DNA of 64,000 nt from Pseudodesulfovibrio tunisiensis (GTDB lineage Bacteria > Desulfobacterota > Desulfovibrionia > Desulfovibrionales > Desulfovibrionaceae). Position 1 is the first letter of the stretch, and each line of letters opens with the position of its first letter. Positions 1-8,693 of this stretch are shown here, piece after piece. The notes under the pieces are model-generated. The model saw only the letters and a list, made by a program, of their open reading frames with translations, did not search any database and was not told where the DNA came from. The DNA lies in assembly GCF_022809775.1 (NCBI RefSeq), contig NZ_CP094380.1:124001-188000 (forward strand), read 5' to 3'. A program made the position numbers and the translations under genes.

Positions 1-243
1 GACCAGTACGCGCAAAGGTGCCTTGGCCGGGGCCTTGAGCTTGCGCAGCACTTCCCACGCTAGGAACGCCTCGCCACCGCTGGCCGCCTGTACCCAGACA
101 TCGGCATGGGCCGGATAGCCGCTCTTCAGGGTGCGCTGGTTCCAGCCCTGCTTCAGACGGTGGTTGAACCGGAGCAGCGGCATGGCAGCCTTCCAGCCGA
201 GGTCGTAGACGGGCAGGAGCGCCCGGACAAGGGATGCGGACAT
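1..243 (-). CDS. Kdo transferase-like glycosyltransferase, N-terminal part (cut by window edge)
   Basis: Only the first 81 codons are in the window; the gene continues beyond position 1. The visible protein begins MSASLVRALLPVYDLGW and contains DVWVQAASGGEAFLAW, which resembles the N-terminal domain of WaaA/KdtA-type 3-deoxy-manno-octulosonate transferases (typical WaaA: W-x-H-A-x-S-x-G-E). Those enzymes add Kdo to lipid A at the inner membrane. The ATG shares one base with the ddl stop (TGATG), so the two genes are translationally coupled in a cell-envelope operon. The assignment rests on family resemblance of a fragment; another glycosyltransferase of the same fold is possible. Confidence 0.6.
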   Translation of the reverse strand, partial: MSASLVRALLPVYDLGWKAAMPLLRFNHRLKQGWNQRTLKSGYPAHADVWVQAASGGEAFLAWEVLRKLKAPAKAPLRVLV

Positions 244-1157
244 CAGCGACCTCTTTGTTCAAGCCCGAGGCGGATGAGTTCCGCGATCAGACCGTCGAAA
301 TCGTATCCGACCTGTGCCGCCGCCTGAGGCAGCAGGCTTGTCGCGGTCATGCCGGGCAGGGTGTTGAGTTCCAGCAGGTACGGCGTACCGTCCGGGCCAA
401 GAATGAAATCCGCCCGGGAATAGCCGGTCAGTCCCAGCGCCTTGTGCGCTCGCAGGGAATGTTCCTGAATCATGCGGGTTACGGATTCGTCCACGGGCGC
501 GGGGCATATCTCCTCGGCGCCGTTCTGGGCGTACTTGTTGTCGTAGTCGAAATATTCCGCGTTGTTGCGCGGGCGAATCATGATCAGGGGCAGCGGCGTT
601 TCGTCCAGAATGCCGCAGGTCAGCTCCATGCCCGGGATGTAGCGCTCCACCAGAGCCGACTGGTTCATGGCGAATATGGTTTCCAGAGCCGGGCCGAGTC
701 TGTCTCCGGCGCGCACCAGAGCCATGCCCAGACTGGAACCGCCCTTGTTCGGCTTGACAAAGACCGGATAGTCGAGGCGGAGGTCCGGGGCCAATCCGTG
801 CACGCGGCTGATGAATTGCCATTCCGGAGTGGGGATGTCGTTTGCCTCGAACACTTCCTTGGATGCCGCCTTGTTCAGGGCCAGATAGGAAGGCGTGGGC
901 GAGGACCCCTGATACGGACAGCCCGCCGCGTCGAGCATGGCCTGGAACAGGCCGTCTTCCCCCGGGGTGCCATGCAGGTTCATGAAGGCGAAGTCCGCCT
1001 TGGCGGCTTCGCGCATCAGGTCCTGGAAATTCAGGGCAGGGTCGATGAGTCGGACTTCGTGCCCGAGTCTTTCCAGGGCGGCGGCAATGTTTCTGGCACC
1101 GGAGAGTGAAACTTCCCGTTCGTCAGACCAGCCGCCCGCCAGTAAAATCACATGCAT
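243..1157 (-). CDS. ddl: D-alanine--D-alanine ligase
   Basis: Cytoplasmic ATP-grasp enzyme that joins two D-alanines for the peptidoglycan pentapeptide. The 304-residue length is normal for Ddl. Visible motifs are the N-terminal GGWSDEREVSLSG (usual GGxSxEREVSLxSG), HGTPGEDG, the ATP-grasp lysine region VFVKPNKGGSSLGM, and the C-terminal ELNTLPGMTATSLLP with the magnesium-binding Glu-Asn. The ATG is preceded by AAGGTGG at 5-6 bases and lies inside the 3' end of the HD gene (35-base overlap). The downstream glycosyltransferase overlaps its stop by one base. Together they look like an envelope-synthesis operon on the minus strand. Confidence 0.96.
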   Translation of the reverse strand: MHVILLAGGWSDEREVSLSGARNIAAALERLGHEVRLIDPALNFQDLMREAAKADFAFMNLHGTPGEDGLFQAMLDAAGCPYQGSSPTPSYLALNKAASKEVFEANDIPTPEWQFISRVHGLAPDLRLDYPVFVKPNKGGSSLGMALVRAGDRLGPALETIFAMNQSALVERYIPGMELTCGILDETPLPLIMIRPRNNAEYFDYDNKYAQNGAEEICPAPVDESVTRMIQEHSLRAHKALGLTGYSRADFILGPDGTPYLLELNTLPGMTATSLLPQAAAQVGYDFDGLIAELIRLGLEQRGR

Positions 1158-1764
1158 TCAAATCCACCTTGAGGGTTGTGCTGAGTAAAGATTCCAGATG
1201 ATGGGCCTGATCGTGGGTCTCGCGGATGCGGGACCGGATGTAGGGGGTGGCACCGTAGCGTTCGTACAGATCGTCGAACCGGGAGTCCATGGTCACCACG
1301 GTATCGTGGCGCACACGCTTGTCCGCGTATTGCACGGCAAGGGGCAGGAAATGCGACTTGAGGTCCATTTCCCAAGGCCAGTAGACGTGATGCAGTACAC
1401 CAGAGGCTATGGCCGGGTTGCGGGTCAGGGACAGGGCCCAGGCTCCGCCGACCTGGCTGTGGTCGCCGCCGTGCAGGATGCAGTATGTCTTGGCGATGTC
1501 GTGCAGCAGGGCCGAGGCGCGAACCGCGGCCACGTTCACGGACAGGCCCATGTCTTCGGCTGCCTGCGCCAGACGTGTTGCCACTCTGGCCACGGTCAGG
1601 CTGTGCTCCATGATGTGTTCGGCCATCCCGAATTTCAGCCAGTATTCGGCGCAACGCCTGTCGTCAGGTATGTCCCATGCCGGGGCCGATCTGATGGGCG
1701 GCGGCGGAGGGAGCATGACCAACGGGGGCTGGTCCGTGCTGGTCGGCTGTTTCCTTTCTTGCAT
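1123..1764 (-). CDS. HD-domain phosphohydrolase-like protein
   Basis: 213 residues. After a Pro-rich start (about residues 11-25) comes an HD fold: His54 in EHSLTVARVA and the paired His88-Asp89 in ALLHDIAKTYC, followed by H-x-x-Q and LHHVYWPWE. These residues would bind one or two metal ions. HD proteins of this size cleave phosphate esters of nucleotides or signalling molecules, but the substrate cannot be read from the sequence. The gene is first in an operon with ddl and overlaps it by 35 bases. No clear ribosome binding site precedes the ATG at 1764, so the start is uncertain; Met17 is an alternative. Confidence 0.8.
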   Translation of the reverse strand: MQERKQPTSTDQPPLVMLPPPPPIRSAPAWDIPDDRRCAEYWLKFGMAEHIMEHSLTVARVATRLAQAAEDMGLSVNVAAVRASALLHDIAKTYCILHGGDHSQVGGAWALSLTRNPAIASGVLHHVYWPWEMDLKSHFLPLAVQYADKRVRHDTVVTMDSRFDDLYERYGATPYIRSRIRETHDQAHHLESLLSTTLKVDLNACDFTGGRLV

Positions 1765-1922
1765 GATGAATACGGAGGGTTCGGGTTGCGGCCCGGCGGA
1801 ACATGCCGGGTCGAAAAGTATTTTTATCAGCCCGGGCGCGAAAAATAAAGCGCGATGGCAAGGTAAAACTTTTGCCGTTCATGAAAAAATGTGCGGAAGC
1901 GGCATGAAATTTGAGATTTTCC

Positions 1923-1951
1923 TTGATCTAATTCCAGTATGGATTTATGGA
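1923..1951 (+). promoter_or_regulatory. candidate dsrC promoter
   Basis: TTGATC, 17 bases, TATGGA: a fair -35 but a weak -10, about 96 bases before the dsrC start, in the 283-base gap between the divergent HD gene and dsrC. dsrC is a stand-alone unit with its own terminator, so a promoter must lie in this gap. This exact placement is a guess. Confidence 0.25.
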
Positions 1952-2047
1952 TTTTTTCCAACCGGCTTGATTGCCGACGCACCGGCGCCGTCGGTGCGGC
2001 TAGGTAGAGCGACTACGCTTTTTCCCAATACCGTGAGGAGGAAAACA

Positions 2048-2365
2048 ATGGCTGTTGTTGAATTCCAGGGCAAATCCTTTGAAGTTGACGAAGACGGTTT
2101 CCTGCAGCGCTTTGACGATTGGACCCCGGAATGGGTTGACTACGTCAAGGAAACCGAAGGTATCAAGGAAATCACCGACGACCATCAGAAGGTCATCGAC
2201 TTCCTGCAGGACTACTACAAGAAGAACGGCATCGCTCCGATGGTGCGCATCCTTTCCAAGGTCACCGGCTTCAAGCTGAAGCAGATTTACGAACTGTTCC
2301 CGTCCGGACCCGGCAAGGGAGCCTGTAAGATGGCTGGCCTGCCCAAGCCCACCGGCTGCGTCTAA
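2048..2365 (+). CDS. dsrC: sulfite reductase-associated sulfur carrier DsrC (TusE/DsrC family)
   Basis: DsrC carries sulfite-derived sulfur as a trisulfide between DsrAB and the membrane complex DsrMKJOP, and is a key protein of dissimilatory sulfate reduction. The 105-residue product has the full signature: a flexible C-terminal arm with Cys93 (GKGACKMAG) and the penultimate Cys104 (PTGCV), eleven residues apart. The start follows a strong GAGGAGG ribosome site. TusE homologues used only in tRNA thiolation lack the first of these cysteines, so this is a true DsrC. The gene is monocistronic, with a strong terminator just downstream, in keeping with high independent expression. Confidence 0.97.
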   Translation: MAVVEFQGKSFEVDEDGFLQRFDDWTPEWVDYVKETEGIKEITDDHQKVIDFLQDYYKKNGIAPMVRILSKVTGFKLKQIYELFPSGPGKGACKMAGLPKPTGCV

Positions 2366-2390
2366 GCCGCAGATTCTTTGGGATATTCAG

Positions 2391-2420
2391 AGCGGAAGCT
2401 TCGGCTTCCGCTCTTTTTTT
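2391..2420 (+). terminator. dsrC Rho-independent terminator
   Basis: Perfect 9-bp stem (AGCGGAAGC/GCTTCCGCT) with a TTCG tetraloop at 2400-2403, followed by a T-rich run from 2413. Confidence 0.93.
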
Positions 2421-2556
2421 GTGCTTTTTTCGTCCGGGGAAAAAAGCGAAAAGGGGTGAATTCGTTGTCTGTTTCATTTGCTCCTTGCGCACAATCGGTA
2501 TATGAAGACCCCTGATCTTGAAAAATCACTCTTTACCGCACGACAAGGGGTATGCT

Positions 2557-3651
2557 TTGAGCTTCGAATTGTTGAACAAATTTCGGGACCCGAATCTCAG
2601 CCGAAAGCTGCTCGACCGACTGGGCGACGAACTCGACGGCGAGCTCCGGTTCATGGAAGTGTGCGGCACGCACACCGTGGCCATTTTTCAGAGCGGGTTG
2701 CGTTCCCTGCTGCCGGAAGGCGTGGTGCATCTCAGCGGTCCGGGCTGCCCGGTCTGCGTGACCCACGAGTCCGAAGTCAATGCCTTTCTCGACCTTGCCG
2801 GGCGGGACAACGTGATTCTCGCCACTTTTGGCGACCTGATGCGCGTTCCCGGAAACAATGGCCGAAACCTCAAGCAGGCTCAGGCCGACGGCGCGCGGGT
2901 CAAGGTCGTGTATTCTCCCTTCGACACCCTGAAACTGGCCAAGGAGAACCCCGGGGACACCGTGGTGTTCATCGGCGTGGGCTTCGAGACCACGGCCCCG
3001 ACCATTGCGGCCACCATGAAGATGGCCCGGGAGCAGGGCATCGACAATCTCCAGGTCCTGTGTTTCCACAAGACCGTTCCCCAGGCGCTCATCGCGCTCA
3101 TGGACGACCCCGACACCCGAATCGACGGGTTCATCCTGCCCGGACACGTTTCCGCCATCATCGGTCTTGAACCCTACAGGTTCATCGCCGACCGGTACGC
3201 CAGGAGCGCGGTTGTCACCGGGTTCGAGCCCGTGGACATTCTTCAGGCTCTGGTCAGCATGGTGGAGTGGCGCAATCAGGGAGTGGCCCGGGTGGAGAAC
3301 TATTACACCCGCATCGTGCCGGACCAGGGCAATCCCACGGCCATGTCGGTCATGTACGAGGTGTTCGAGCCTGCGGACGCCCTGTGGCGCGGTTTGGGTG
3401 AAATTCCGGGCAGTGGTCTGGAGATTCGGCCCGAGTGGGAATCCTTTGACGCCAAGAAGTCCTTCGGCGTCACCATTTCGGAAACGCCGCCGCTGCCGGG
3501 CTGCCGTTGCGGTCAGGTGCTCAAGGGCGTTATCCGGCCCGACGAATGTCCCCTGTTCAAGAAGGTCTGTACCCCGGCCAAGCCGGTCGGCCCGTGCATG
3601 GTTTCCACCGAGGGCAGTTGTGCGGCTTACTTCAAATACCAAGTGGATTAG
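2557..3651 (+). CDS. hypD: hydrogenase maturation protein HypD
   Basis: HypD is an iron-sulfur scaffold on which, with HypC, the Fe(CN)2CO group of NiFe hydrogenase is assembled in the cytoplasm. Visible motifs are MEVCGTHTVAIFQSG, HLSGPGCPVCVT, and the C-terminal cysteine set (GCRCGQVL, CPLFKKVC, GPCMVSTEGSCAAYF) that holds the 4Fe-4S cluster. The TTG start at 2557 is chosen because AAGGGG lies 6 bases before it and the protein then begins MSFELLNKFRD at 364 residues, the usual HypD length. An upstream in-frame TTG at 2518 has no ribosome site. hypE follows after two bases. hypA, B, C and F are not in the window. Confidence 0.95.
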   Translation: MSFELLNKFRDPNLSRKLLDRLGDELDGELRFMEVCGTHTVAIFQSGLRSLLPEGVVHLSGPGCPVCVTHESEVNAFLDLAGRDNVILATFGDLMRVPGNNGRNLKQAQADGARVKVVYSPFDTLKLAKENPGDTVVFIGVGFETTAPTIAATMKMAREQGIDNLQVLCFHKTVPQALIALMDDPDTRIDGFILPGHVSAIIGLEPYRFIADRYARSAVVTGFEPVDILQALVSMVEWRNQGVARVENYYTRIVPDQGNPTAMSVMYEVFEPADALWRGLGEIPGSGLEIRPEWESFDAKKSFGVTISETPPLPGCRCGQVLKGVIRPDECPLFKKVCTPAKPVGPCMVSTEGSCAAYFKYQVD

Positions 3652-3653
3652 AC

Positions 3654-4658
3654 ATGAGCGACAAGGTTCTTCTCGATTACGGCAGTGGAGGCCGCGCTTC
3701 CCAGCGGCTGGTATCCGAACTCTTTCTCAAGTACCTCGGCAACGACGAACTCAACCGTCTCAATGATGCGGCCGAACTCGATCTCAAGGGGCGGGTCGCC
3801 ATGAGCACGGACTCCTTTACCGTGGACCCCATCTTTTTTCCGGGCGGCAACATCGGTTCCCTGGCCGTGCACGGCACGGTCAATGACGTGGCCATGATGG
3901 GCGCGATCCCGCGCTATATCACCTGCGGCTACATCATCGAGGAAGGACTGCCCATGAGCGATCTGGAAAGGATCGTGGCGGCCATGGGCGAGGCTGCGCG
4001 CCATGCGGGCGTGAACGTGGTCACCGGCGACACCAAGGTCGTGCCCAAGGGAGCCGTGGACAAGATTTTCATCAACACCACGGGCATCGGTGAAATCATC
4101 GTTGATCCGTCTCCGAGTGGTGATCGCGCCAGACCCGGTGACGTGGTGCTCATCAGCGGCACCATTGGCGATCATGGTCTGACCATTCTCGGCACTCGCG
4201 AAGGTCTGGAGTTCGAGGCCGGTGTGCAGAGCGATTCCGCAGCCCTGAATCATCTGCTGGTCAAGCTGGTTCAGGAATTGCCGGACGTGCACGTGCTGCG
4301 CGATCCGACTCGCGGCGGCGTTGCCACCACCCTGAACGAGATCGCGGGCAGCTCCGACGTATGCGTCGAGCTTGACGAGAATGCCCTGCCCATCCGTCCC
4401 GAGGTGAGCGGCGGGTGTTCCATCCTCGGTCTTGACCCCTTGTATCTGGCCAATGAAGGCAAGTTCCTGTGCATCGTTCCGGGCGAATACGAGGAACAGG
4501 CGCTGGAGATCATGCGCGCCGATGCCATTGGACAGGATGCCTGCCGCATCGGTGTGGTCACGGATGCCAACCCCGGCAAGGTCGTGCTCGTGACCCAGCT
4601 TGGCGGCAAGCGGCTGCTCAACATGCTGGAAGGGGAGCAACTGCCCCGCATCTGCTAG
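3654..4658 (+). CDS. hypE: hydrogenase maturation protein HypE
   Basis: HypE dehydrates a carbamoyl group on its C-terminal cysteine to thiocyanate, the cyanide donor for the NiFe hydrogenase iron; HypF supplies the carbamoyl. The 334-residue protein has the PurM/SelD-like ATP-binding fold: DYGSGGRASQRL at the start, STDSFTVDP, VNDVAMMGA, TGDTKVVPKG and DPTRGGVATTLNE. It ends in the diagnostic LPRIC with the reactive terminal Cys334. The ATG lies two bases after the hypD stop, so the pair is probably coupled. A strong hairpin terminator follows. Confidence 0.96.
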   Translation: MSDKVLLDYGSGGRASQRLVSELFLKYLGNDELNRLNDAAELDLKGRVAMSTDSFTVDPIFFPGGNIGSLAVHGTVNDVAMMGAIPRYITCGYIIEEGLPMSDLERIVAAMGEAARHAGVNVVTGDTKVVPKGAVDKIFINTTGIGEIIVDPSPSGDRARPGDVVLISGTIGDHGLTILGTREGLEFEAGVQSDSAALNHLLVKLVQELPDVHVLRDPTRGGVATTLNEIAGSSDVCVELDENALPIRPEVSGGCSILGLDPLYLANEGKFLCIVPGEYEEQALEIMRADAIGQDACRIGVVTDANPGKVVLVTQLGGKRLLNMLEGEQLPRIC

Positions 4659-4680
4659 TTTGATTTGTCAATTCATCGAA

Positions 4681-4717
4681 AAAGGCCCGGCATGTTGTCA
4701 TGTCGGGCCTTTTTTTC
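4681..4717. terminator. bidirectional terminator between hypE and cheV
   Basis: A 12-14 bp stem (GGCCCGGCATG paired with CATGTCGGGCC, one G-T wobble, loop TTGT at 4695-4698) flanked by A-runs on the left and T-runs on the right. It can end both hypDE (plus) and cheV (minus). Confidence 0.9.
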
Positions 4718-4742
4718 ATTCTGGAAAACGGTTGCAGGGAGT

Positions 4743-5699
4743 CTAGTCCTCGCTGCCCCGGATCAGGGAAACCGCGCGCATGGCGAGCTGCGTGATTTCC
4801 GGCTTGGATATCTGGTCGTCGGCGCCCACGGATTCACCCTTGTGGCGGAGCTTGTCCGTGATGAGCGAGGAAAAGAGGATGACCGGAATGTCCCTGAGCT
4901 CCGGGTCCTCCTTGATGCGTTTGGTCAGGTTGTGTCCGTCCATCATGGGCATTTCGATATCCGAGACAATGACCTGCACGTAGTTGGTGATGGGTTCGCC
5001 TTCCTCTCTGGCCGTGGCCTTGATTGCCTGAAGACGGTCCCAGCATTCCTTGCCGTTGTTGGTCTTTTCCACCTGAAAACCGGCCTGACGCAGCATGTCC
5101 CGGATCATTTCCCGGATCAGCGGGGAGTCGTCCGCAATCAGGGCGCGGTACTTCGTGGTGCTGTCCCAGGTCATGTTGTCGTCGAGCTTGAGACGCATTT
5201 CCGGGTTGAGCTCCGCAACAATGCGCTCCAGATCGAGGATGAACACGATGCGTTTGTTGAACTTGACCACGCCGGTGATGGAGTCGCTGGAAAGGGCGGA
5301 CACGTACTTGTTCGGTGCTTCCACGTCTTCCCAACTGATGCGGTGGATGCGGGTCACGCCCGAAACCATGAAGGCCGAGGTCACGCCGTTGAATTCCGTG
5401 ACAATGACCTTGGGCGGTTCGTGTTCCACGCGTTTTTTCTTGAGCCAGCGGCACAGGTCGATGAGCGGGATGATCCGCGAGCGCAGGTTGAAGGCCCCGA
5501 GAACCGCTTCGTGCGAGACTTCGGGCATTTCCGTGACCTCGGGCATGCGGATGATTTCCAGCACTTTGGCCACGTTGACCCCGTAATAGGCTTTGTACGG
5601 GGCTTCGCCTTCGACCTTGGGCTCCTCCTCGATGTAGAATTCGACGATTTCCAGTTCGTTGGTTCCGGCCTCAAGCAGGATATCCGTAGTCTTGACCAT
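4743..5699 (-). CDS. cheV: chemotaxis coupling protein CheV (CheW-receiver fusion)
   Basis: CheV couples chemoreceptors to CheA and can be tuned by phosphorylation. The 318-residue protein has a CheW-like domain (about residues 1-165, with AFNLRSRIIPLIDLCRWL and VVKFNKRIVFILDLERI) and a receiver domain (about 180-310, with ALIADDSPLIREM, phospho-acceptor Asp in VSDIEMPMMDG, and SKPEITQL). The ATG at 5699 is preferred because AAAAGGA lies 9 bases upstream; a GTG six bases earlier sits too close to that site. The chemoreceptor at 57.7-60.2 kb is a possible partner, but cheA and other che genes are not in the window. Confidence 0.93.
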   Translation of the reverse strand: MVKTTDILLEAGTNELEIVEFYIEEEPKVEGEAPYKAYYGVNVAKVLEIIRMPEVTEMPEVSHEAVLGAFNLRSRIIPLIDLCRWLKKKRVEHEPPKVIVTEFNGVTSAFMVSGVTRIHRISWEDVEAPNKYVSALSSDSITGVVKFNKRIVFILDLERIVAELNPEMRLKLDDNMTWDSTTKYRALIADDSPLIREMIRDMLRQAGFQVEKTNNGKECWDRLQAIKATAREEGEPITNYVQVIVSDIEMPMMDGHNLTKRIKEDPELRDIPVILFSSLITDKLRHKGESVGADDQISKPEITQLAMRAVSLIRGSED

Positions 5700-5749
5700 A
5701 TTCACCGGTCCTTTTGGTATATGCAGCGTCTTAGTGGTGTTAGTAAACG

Positions 5750-6769
5750 CTAGGCCTGAATCTCGTCAACATCGGCATCGTTTTCCCCGCCCCGCGCCGG
5801 GGCAAGGTCCGCGATGTGCGTGGCGACCTCGGCAAGTTTGTCCCAGCTCTCGCAGGCCAGAAGCTGGGCCCGCAGAGCGCGGATGCCGTCCAGCCCCTTG
5901 GCATAGCGGGGAATGATGGAACGAATTTTTCTGAAAGATCGGTCGGTTCCATCATATTCCCTGGTCAGGCGGATGTGCTCGGCCACAATGGCGGCCAGAT
6001 TGCGGCCATCCTTGATCGGAGGCGTCTTTCCGGCCATGAGTGCACGGAATCTGTCAAATATGCCGGGGTCATAGAGTGCACCGCGCGCGAACATGACCGC
6101 GTCGATTCCGGTTTCCCGGATGCAGCGTATCCCGGCTTCCGCCGTGAACAGGTCGCCCGAACCGACTACCGGAATGGAGACGGCCTGCTTGAGCAGGGCG
6201 AGTTTGCTCCAGTCCGCACTTCCCATGAACATCTGCTTGCCGTAGCGCGGATGCATGGTCACCCAGTCCACACCGACCTGTTCGAGACGTTTGGCCAGTT
6301 CGATGTAGGTGTCGTCCCCGGAAAGAAAGCCCAGTCGGAACTTGACGCCGACACGTCCTCCTTCGGGGTGTTCCGCTGCCTTGCGCACCATGATGGATGC
6401 CAGTTGCACCAGCAGGTCCGGGTCCTGCATCAGGGCCACGCCACTGCCGGACTTGAGCACCTTGCGAACCGGACAGCCCGCGTTCAGATCGAAATTGCGG
6501 AATCCCATGCCCACGAGCTTTTCCATGACGGGTTCGTAAAGGCCGGGCTCCGAGCCGAAAAGCTGGAGAACCATGGGATCGTCTTCCGGGCAGGTGGCGA
6601 GCAGTCGCCGGGTTCCGGCGTTCTTGAAGGCCATGCCCTTGACGCTGACCATTTCGGAGCAGGCCACGGCGCAGCCGTGCCGCAGGGAAAGCATGCGAAA
6701 GGGCAGATCGGAATACCCGGCCAGCGGGGCCAGCCAGGGAAGGTCGGGTTTGATGGAGAACGGGTTCAT
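5750..6769 (-). CDS. tRNA-dihydrouridine synthase (Dus family)
   Basis: FMN enzyme that reduces uridine to dihydrouridine in tRNA D-loops using NADPH. The 339-residue protein has a TIM-barrel start (LAPLAGYSDLPFR), the conserved FDLNAGCPVRKVLKSGSG with the catalytic cysteine of the family, KFRLGF, TMHPRYGKQMFMGSADW, and the FMN-phosphate site VVGSGDLFTAEAG...MFARGALYDPGIF. DusA, B or C type cannot be settled by eye. cheV follows 50 bases downstream on the same strand with no terminator visible between them, so they may be co-transcribed. Confidence 0.93.
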   Translation of the reverse strand: MNPFSIKPDLPWLAPLAGYSDLPFRMLSLRHGCAVACSEMVSVKGMAFKNAGTRRLLATCPEDDPMVLQLFGSEPGLYEPVMEKLVGMGFRNFDLNAGCPVRKVLKSGSGVALMQDPDLLVQLASIMVRKAAEHPEGGRVGVKFRLGFLSGDDTYIELAKRLEQVGVDWVTMHPRYGKQMFMGSADWSKLALLKQAVSIPVVGSGDLFTAEAGIRCIRETGIDAVMFARGALYDPGIFDRFRALMAGKTPPIKDGRNLAAIVAEHIRLTREYDGTDRSFRKIRSIIPRYAKGLDGIRALRAQLLACESWDKLAEVATHIADLAPARGGENDADVDEIQA

Positions 6770-6868
6770 GAGCGGTGCTCTTATATATAAAGAGTATGCA
6801 GGTCAAAGGAAAGATTCGGGCTGAAATCGGGAAAAAGAGGGAAAAATGAGAAATTCTGGAAAAACGGG

Positions 6869-6900
6869 TTGACAAGATGGCGGGGAAACGCTTAAACCCT
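6869..6900 (+). promoter_or_regulatory. candidate distal promoter of the tRNA-tuf operon
   Basis: Perfect -35 TTGACA (6869-6874), then 18 bases and TAAACCCT (6893-6900). The same spacing and 8-mer recur before rpsL and rpsJ, which supports it although the -10 is far from TATAAT. It lies about 110 bases before the first tRNA. Confidence 0.5.
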
Positions 6901-6968
6901 CCCTCGCTTCGAGCGAACGGCGAGACGCTGTCTGCCAAGGGAATCGCAAAAGAATCGCAAAAAAATCC

Positions 6969-6997
6969 TTGCAAACAACGAGGTAAGCGATTAGAAG
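6969..6997 (+). promoter_or_regulatory. candidate proximal promoter of the tRNA-tuf operon
   Basis: TTGCAA, 17 bases, TAGAAG. Transcription would start near 7004, about 7 bases before tRNA-Thr(TGT). Four of six matches in each hexamer. It may act in tandem with the upstream TTGACA promoter. Confidence 0.4.
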
Positions 6998-7010
6998 GGT
7001 TCCTTCCTGA

Positions 7011-7086
7011 GCTGGCGTAGCTCAATTGGTAGAGCAGCTGATTTGTAATCAGCAGGTTGCGGGTTCAAGTCCCATCGCCAGCTCCA
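7011..7086 (+). tRNA. tRNA-Thr (anticodon TGT)
   Basis: 76-base cloverleaf: acceptor GCTGGCG/CGCCAGC, anticodon stem-loop with TGT, T-loop GGTTCAAGTCC and encoded CCA. First gene of the tufB-type operon. Confidence 0.97.
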
Positions 7087-7096
7087 AAGTGAAATA

Positions 7097-7182
7097 GGTG
7101 GGGTTCCCGAGTGGCCAAAGGGAACAGACTGTAAATCTGTCGGCATTCGCCTTCGGAGGTTCAAATCCTCCCCCCACCACCA
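7097..7182 (+). tRNA. tRNA-Tyr (anticodon GTA)
   Basis: 86-base class II tRNA with a long variable arm. Acceptor GGTGGGG/CCCCACC, anticodon loop CTGTAAA, T-loop GGTTCAAATCC, discriminator A and encoded CCA. Confidence 0.97.
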
Positions 7183-7197
7183 AATTTTTCAACCGCG

Positions 7198-7232
7198 CTG
7201 TAGGAGGCAGGTAGCCTGCTGATGGACTACAG
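7198..7232 (+). other. nested hairpin between tRNA-Tyr and tRNA-Gly
   Basis: Outer arms CTGTAG/CTACAG enclose inner arms GCAGG/CCTGC with loop TAG. There is no T-run, so it is not a terminator. It may mark an RNA-processing site in the tRNA precursor. Confidence 0.4.
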
Positions 7233-7240
7233 GGAAGTGA

Positions 7241-7317
7241 GCGGGAATAGCTCAATTGGCTAGAGCATCAGCCTTCCAAGCTGAGGGTTGCGGGTTCGAG
7301 TCCCGTTTCCCGCTCCA
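7241..7317 (+). tRNA. tRNA-Gly (anticodon TCC)
   Basis: 77-base cloverleaf: acceptor GCGGGAA/TTCCCGC, anticodon loop CTTCCAA, T-loop GGTTCGAGTCC and encoded CCA. Confidence 0.97.
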
Positions 7318-7357
7318 CTCAGCCTCCGCTATCATTCCCCCTGCAGCGACAAGATGG

Positions 7358-7433
<76 letters not shown>

Positions 7434-7496
7434 TATTGATTTAGAACTAAAAAGAACGTAAACCTTCACAGAACTTTTAGTTAGGGGGAATTACAA

Positions 7497-8690
7497 ATGG
7501 GTAAAGCAAAGTTTGAGCGCAGCAAGCCGCATGTCAACGTCGGCACCATCGGTCACATTGACCATGGCAAGACCACTCTGACCGCCGCCATCACCCGCCT
7601 GGCCGCCATGAAGGGCCACGGCGACTTCGTTGCCTTCGACGAGATCGACAAGGCTCCTGAAGAGAAGGAACGCGGCATCACCATCGCCACCTCGCACGTC
7701 GAGTACGAGACCGAGAACCGCCACTATGCACACGTGGACTGCCCCGGTCACGCCGACTACATCAAGAACATGATCACTGGTGCTGCCCAGATGGACGGCG
7801 CTATCCTGGTTGTGGCCGCCACTGACGGTCCCATGCCGCAGACCCGTGAGCACATCCTGCTCGGTCGTCAGGTCGGCGTTCCCGCCATGGTCGTGTTCAT
7901 GAACAAGTGCGACATGGTGGACGACGAAGAACTGCTCGAGCTGGTTGAGCTCGAAGTTCGCGAGCTGCTGTCCAAGTACGATTTCCCCGGCGACGACCTT
8001 CCGGTCATCCAGGGTTCCGCTCTGAAGGCTCTCGAAGCCGAGACCATCGAAGACGAGTGGGCCAAGCCGATTTTCGATCTGCTCGACGCTTGTGACTCCT
8101 ACATTCCCGAGCCGCAGCGCGACATCGATCAGCCTTTCCTCATGCCCGTCGAGGACGTGTTCTCCATCTCCGGCCGTGGTACCGTTATCACCGGTCGTGT
8201 CGAGCGCGGCATCATCACCGTGGGCGAGGAAATCGAGATCGTGGGTATCCACGACACCATGAAGACCACCTGCACCGGCGTTGAAATGTTCCGCAAGATC
8301 CTGGATCAGGGTCAGGCTGGCGACAACGTTGGTCTGCTGCTCCGCGGCATCAAGCGTGAGGACGTCGAGCGTGGCCAGGTTGCTGCCAAGCCCAAGTCCA
8401 TCACCCCGCACACCAAGTTCAAGGCCGAGGTGTACGTCCTGTCCAAGGATGAAGGTGGCCGTCACACTCCGTTCTTCTCCGGATACCGTCCGCAGTTCTA
8501 CTTCCGCACCACCGACATCACCGGTGTCGTTACCCTGGCGGAAGGCGTGGAAATGGTCATGCCCGGCGACAACGCCACCTTCAATGTTGAGCTGATCGCC
8601 CCGATCGCCATGGAAGCTGGCCTCCGTTTCGCCATCCGCGAAGGCGGCCGCACTGTCGGCGCCGGCGTGGTGACCGAAATCGTGGAGTAA
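7497..8690 (+). CDS. tuf: translation elongation factor Tu
   Basis: GTPase that delivers aminoacyl-tRNA to the ribosome. The 397-residue protein has the three EF-Tu domains, with [11 protein letters not shown] (P-loop), [13 protein letters not shown] (switch I), DCPGHADY and MNKCDMVDD (guanine specificity), and it ends [19 protein letters not shown] site precedes the ATG. rpmG starts three bases after its stop. There is no second tuf copy between fusA and rpsJ in this window, where many proteobacteria carry one. Confidence 0.99.
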   Translation: MGKAKFERSKPHVNVGTIGHIDHGKTTLTAAITRLAAMKGHGDFVAFDEIDKAPEEKERGITIATSHVEYETENRHYAHVDCPGHADYIKNMITGAAQMDGAILVVAATDGPMPQTREHILLGRQVGVPAMVVFMNKCDMVDDEELLELVELEVRELLSKYDFPGDDLPVIQGSALKALEAETIEDEWAKPIFDLLDACDSYIPEPQRDIDQPFLMPVEDVFSISGRGTVITGRVERGIITVGEEIEIVGIHDTMKTTCTGVEMFRKILDQGQAGDNVGLLLRGIKREDVERGQVAAKPKSITPHTKFKAEVYVLSKDEGGRHTPFFSGYRPQFYFRTTDITGVVTLAEGVEMVMPGDNATFNVELIAPIAMEAGLRFAIREGGRTVGAGVVTEIVE

Positions 8691-8693
8691 GAC

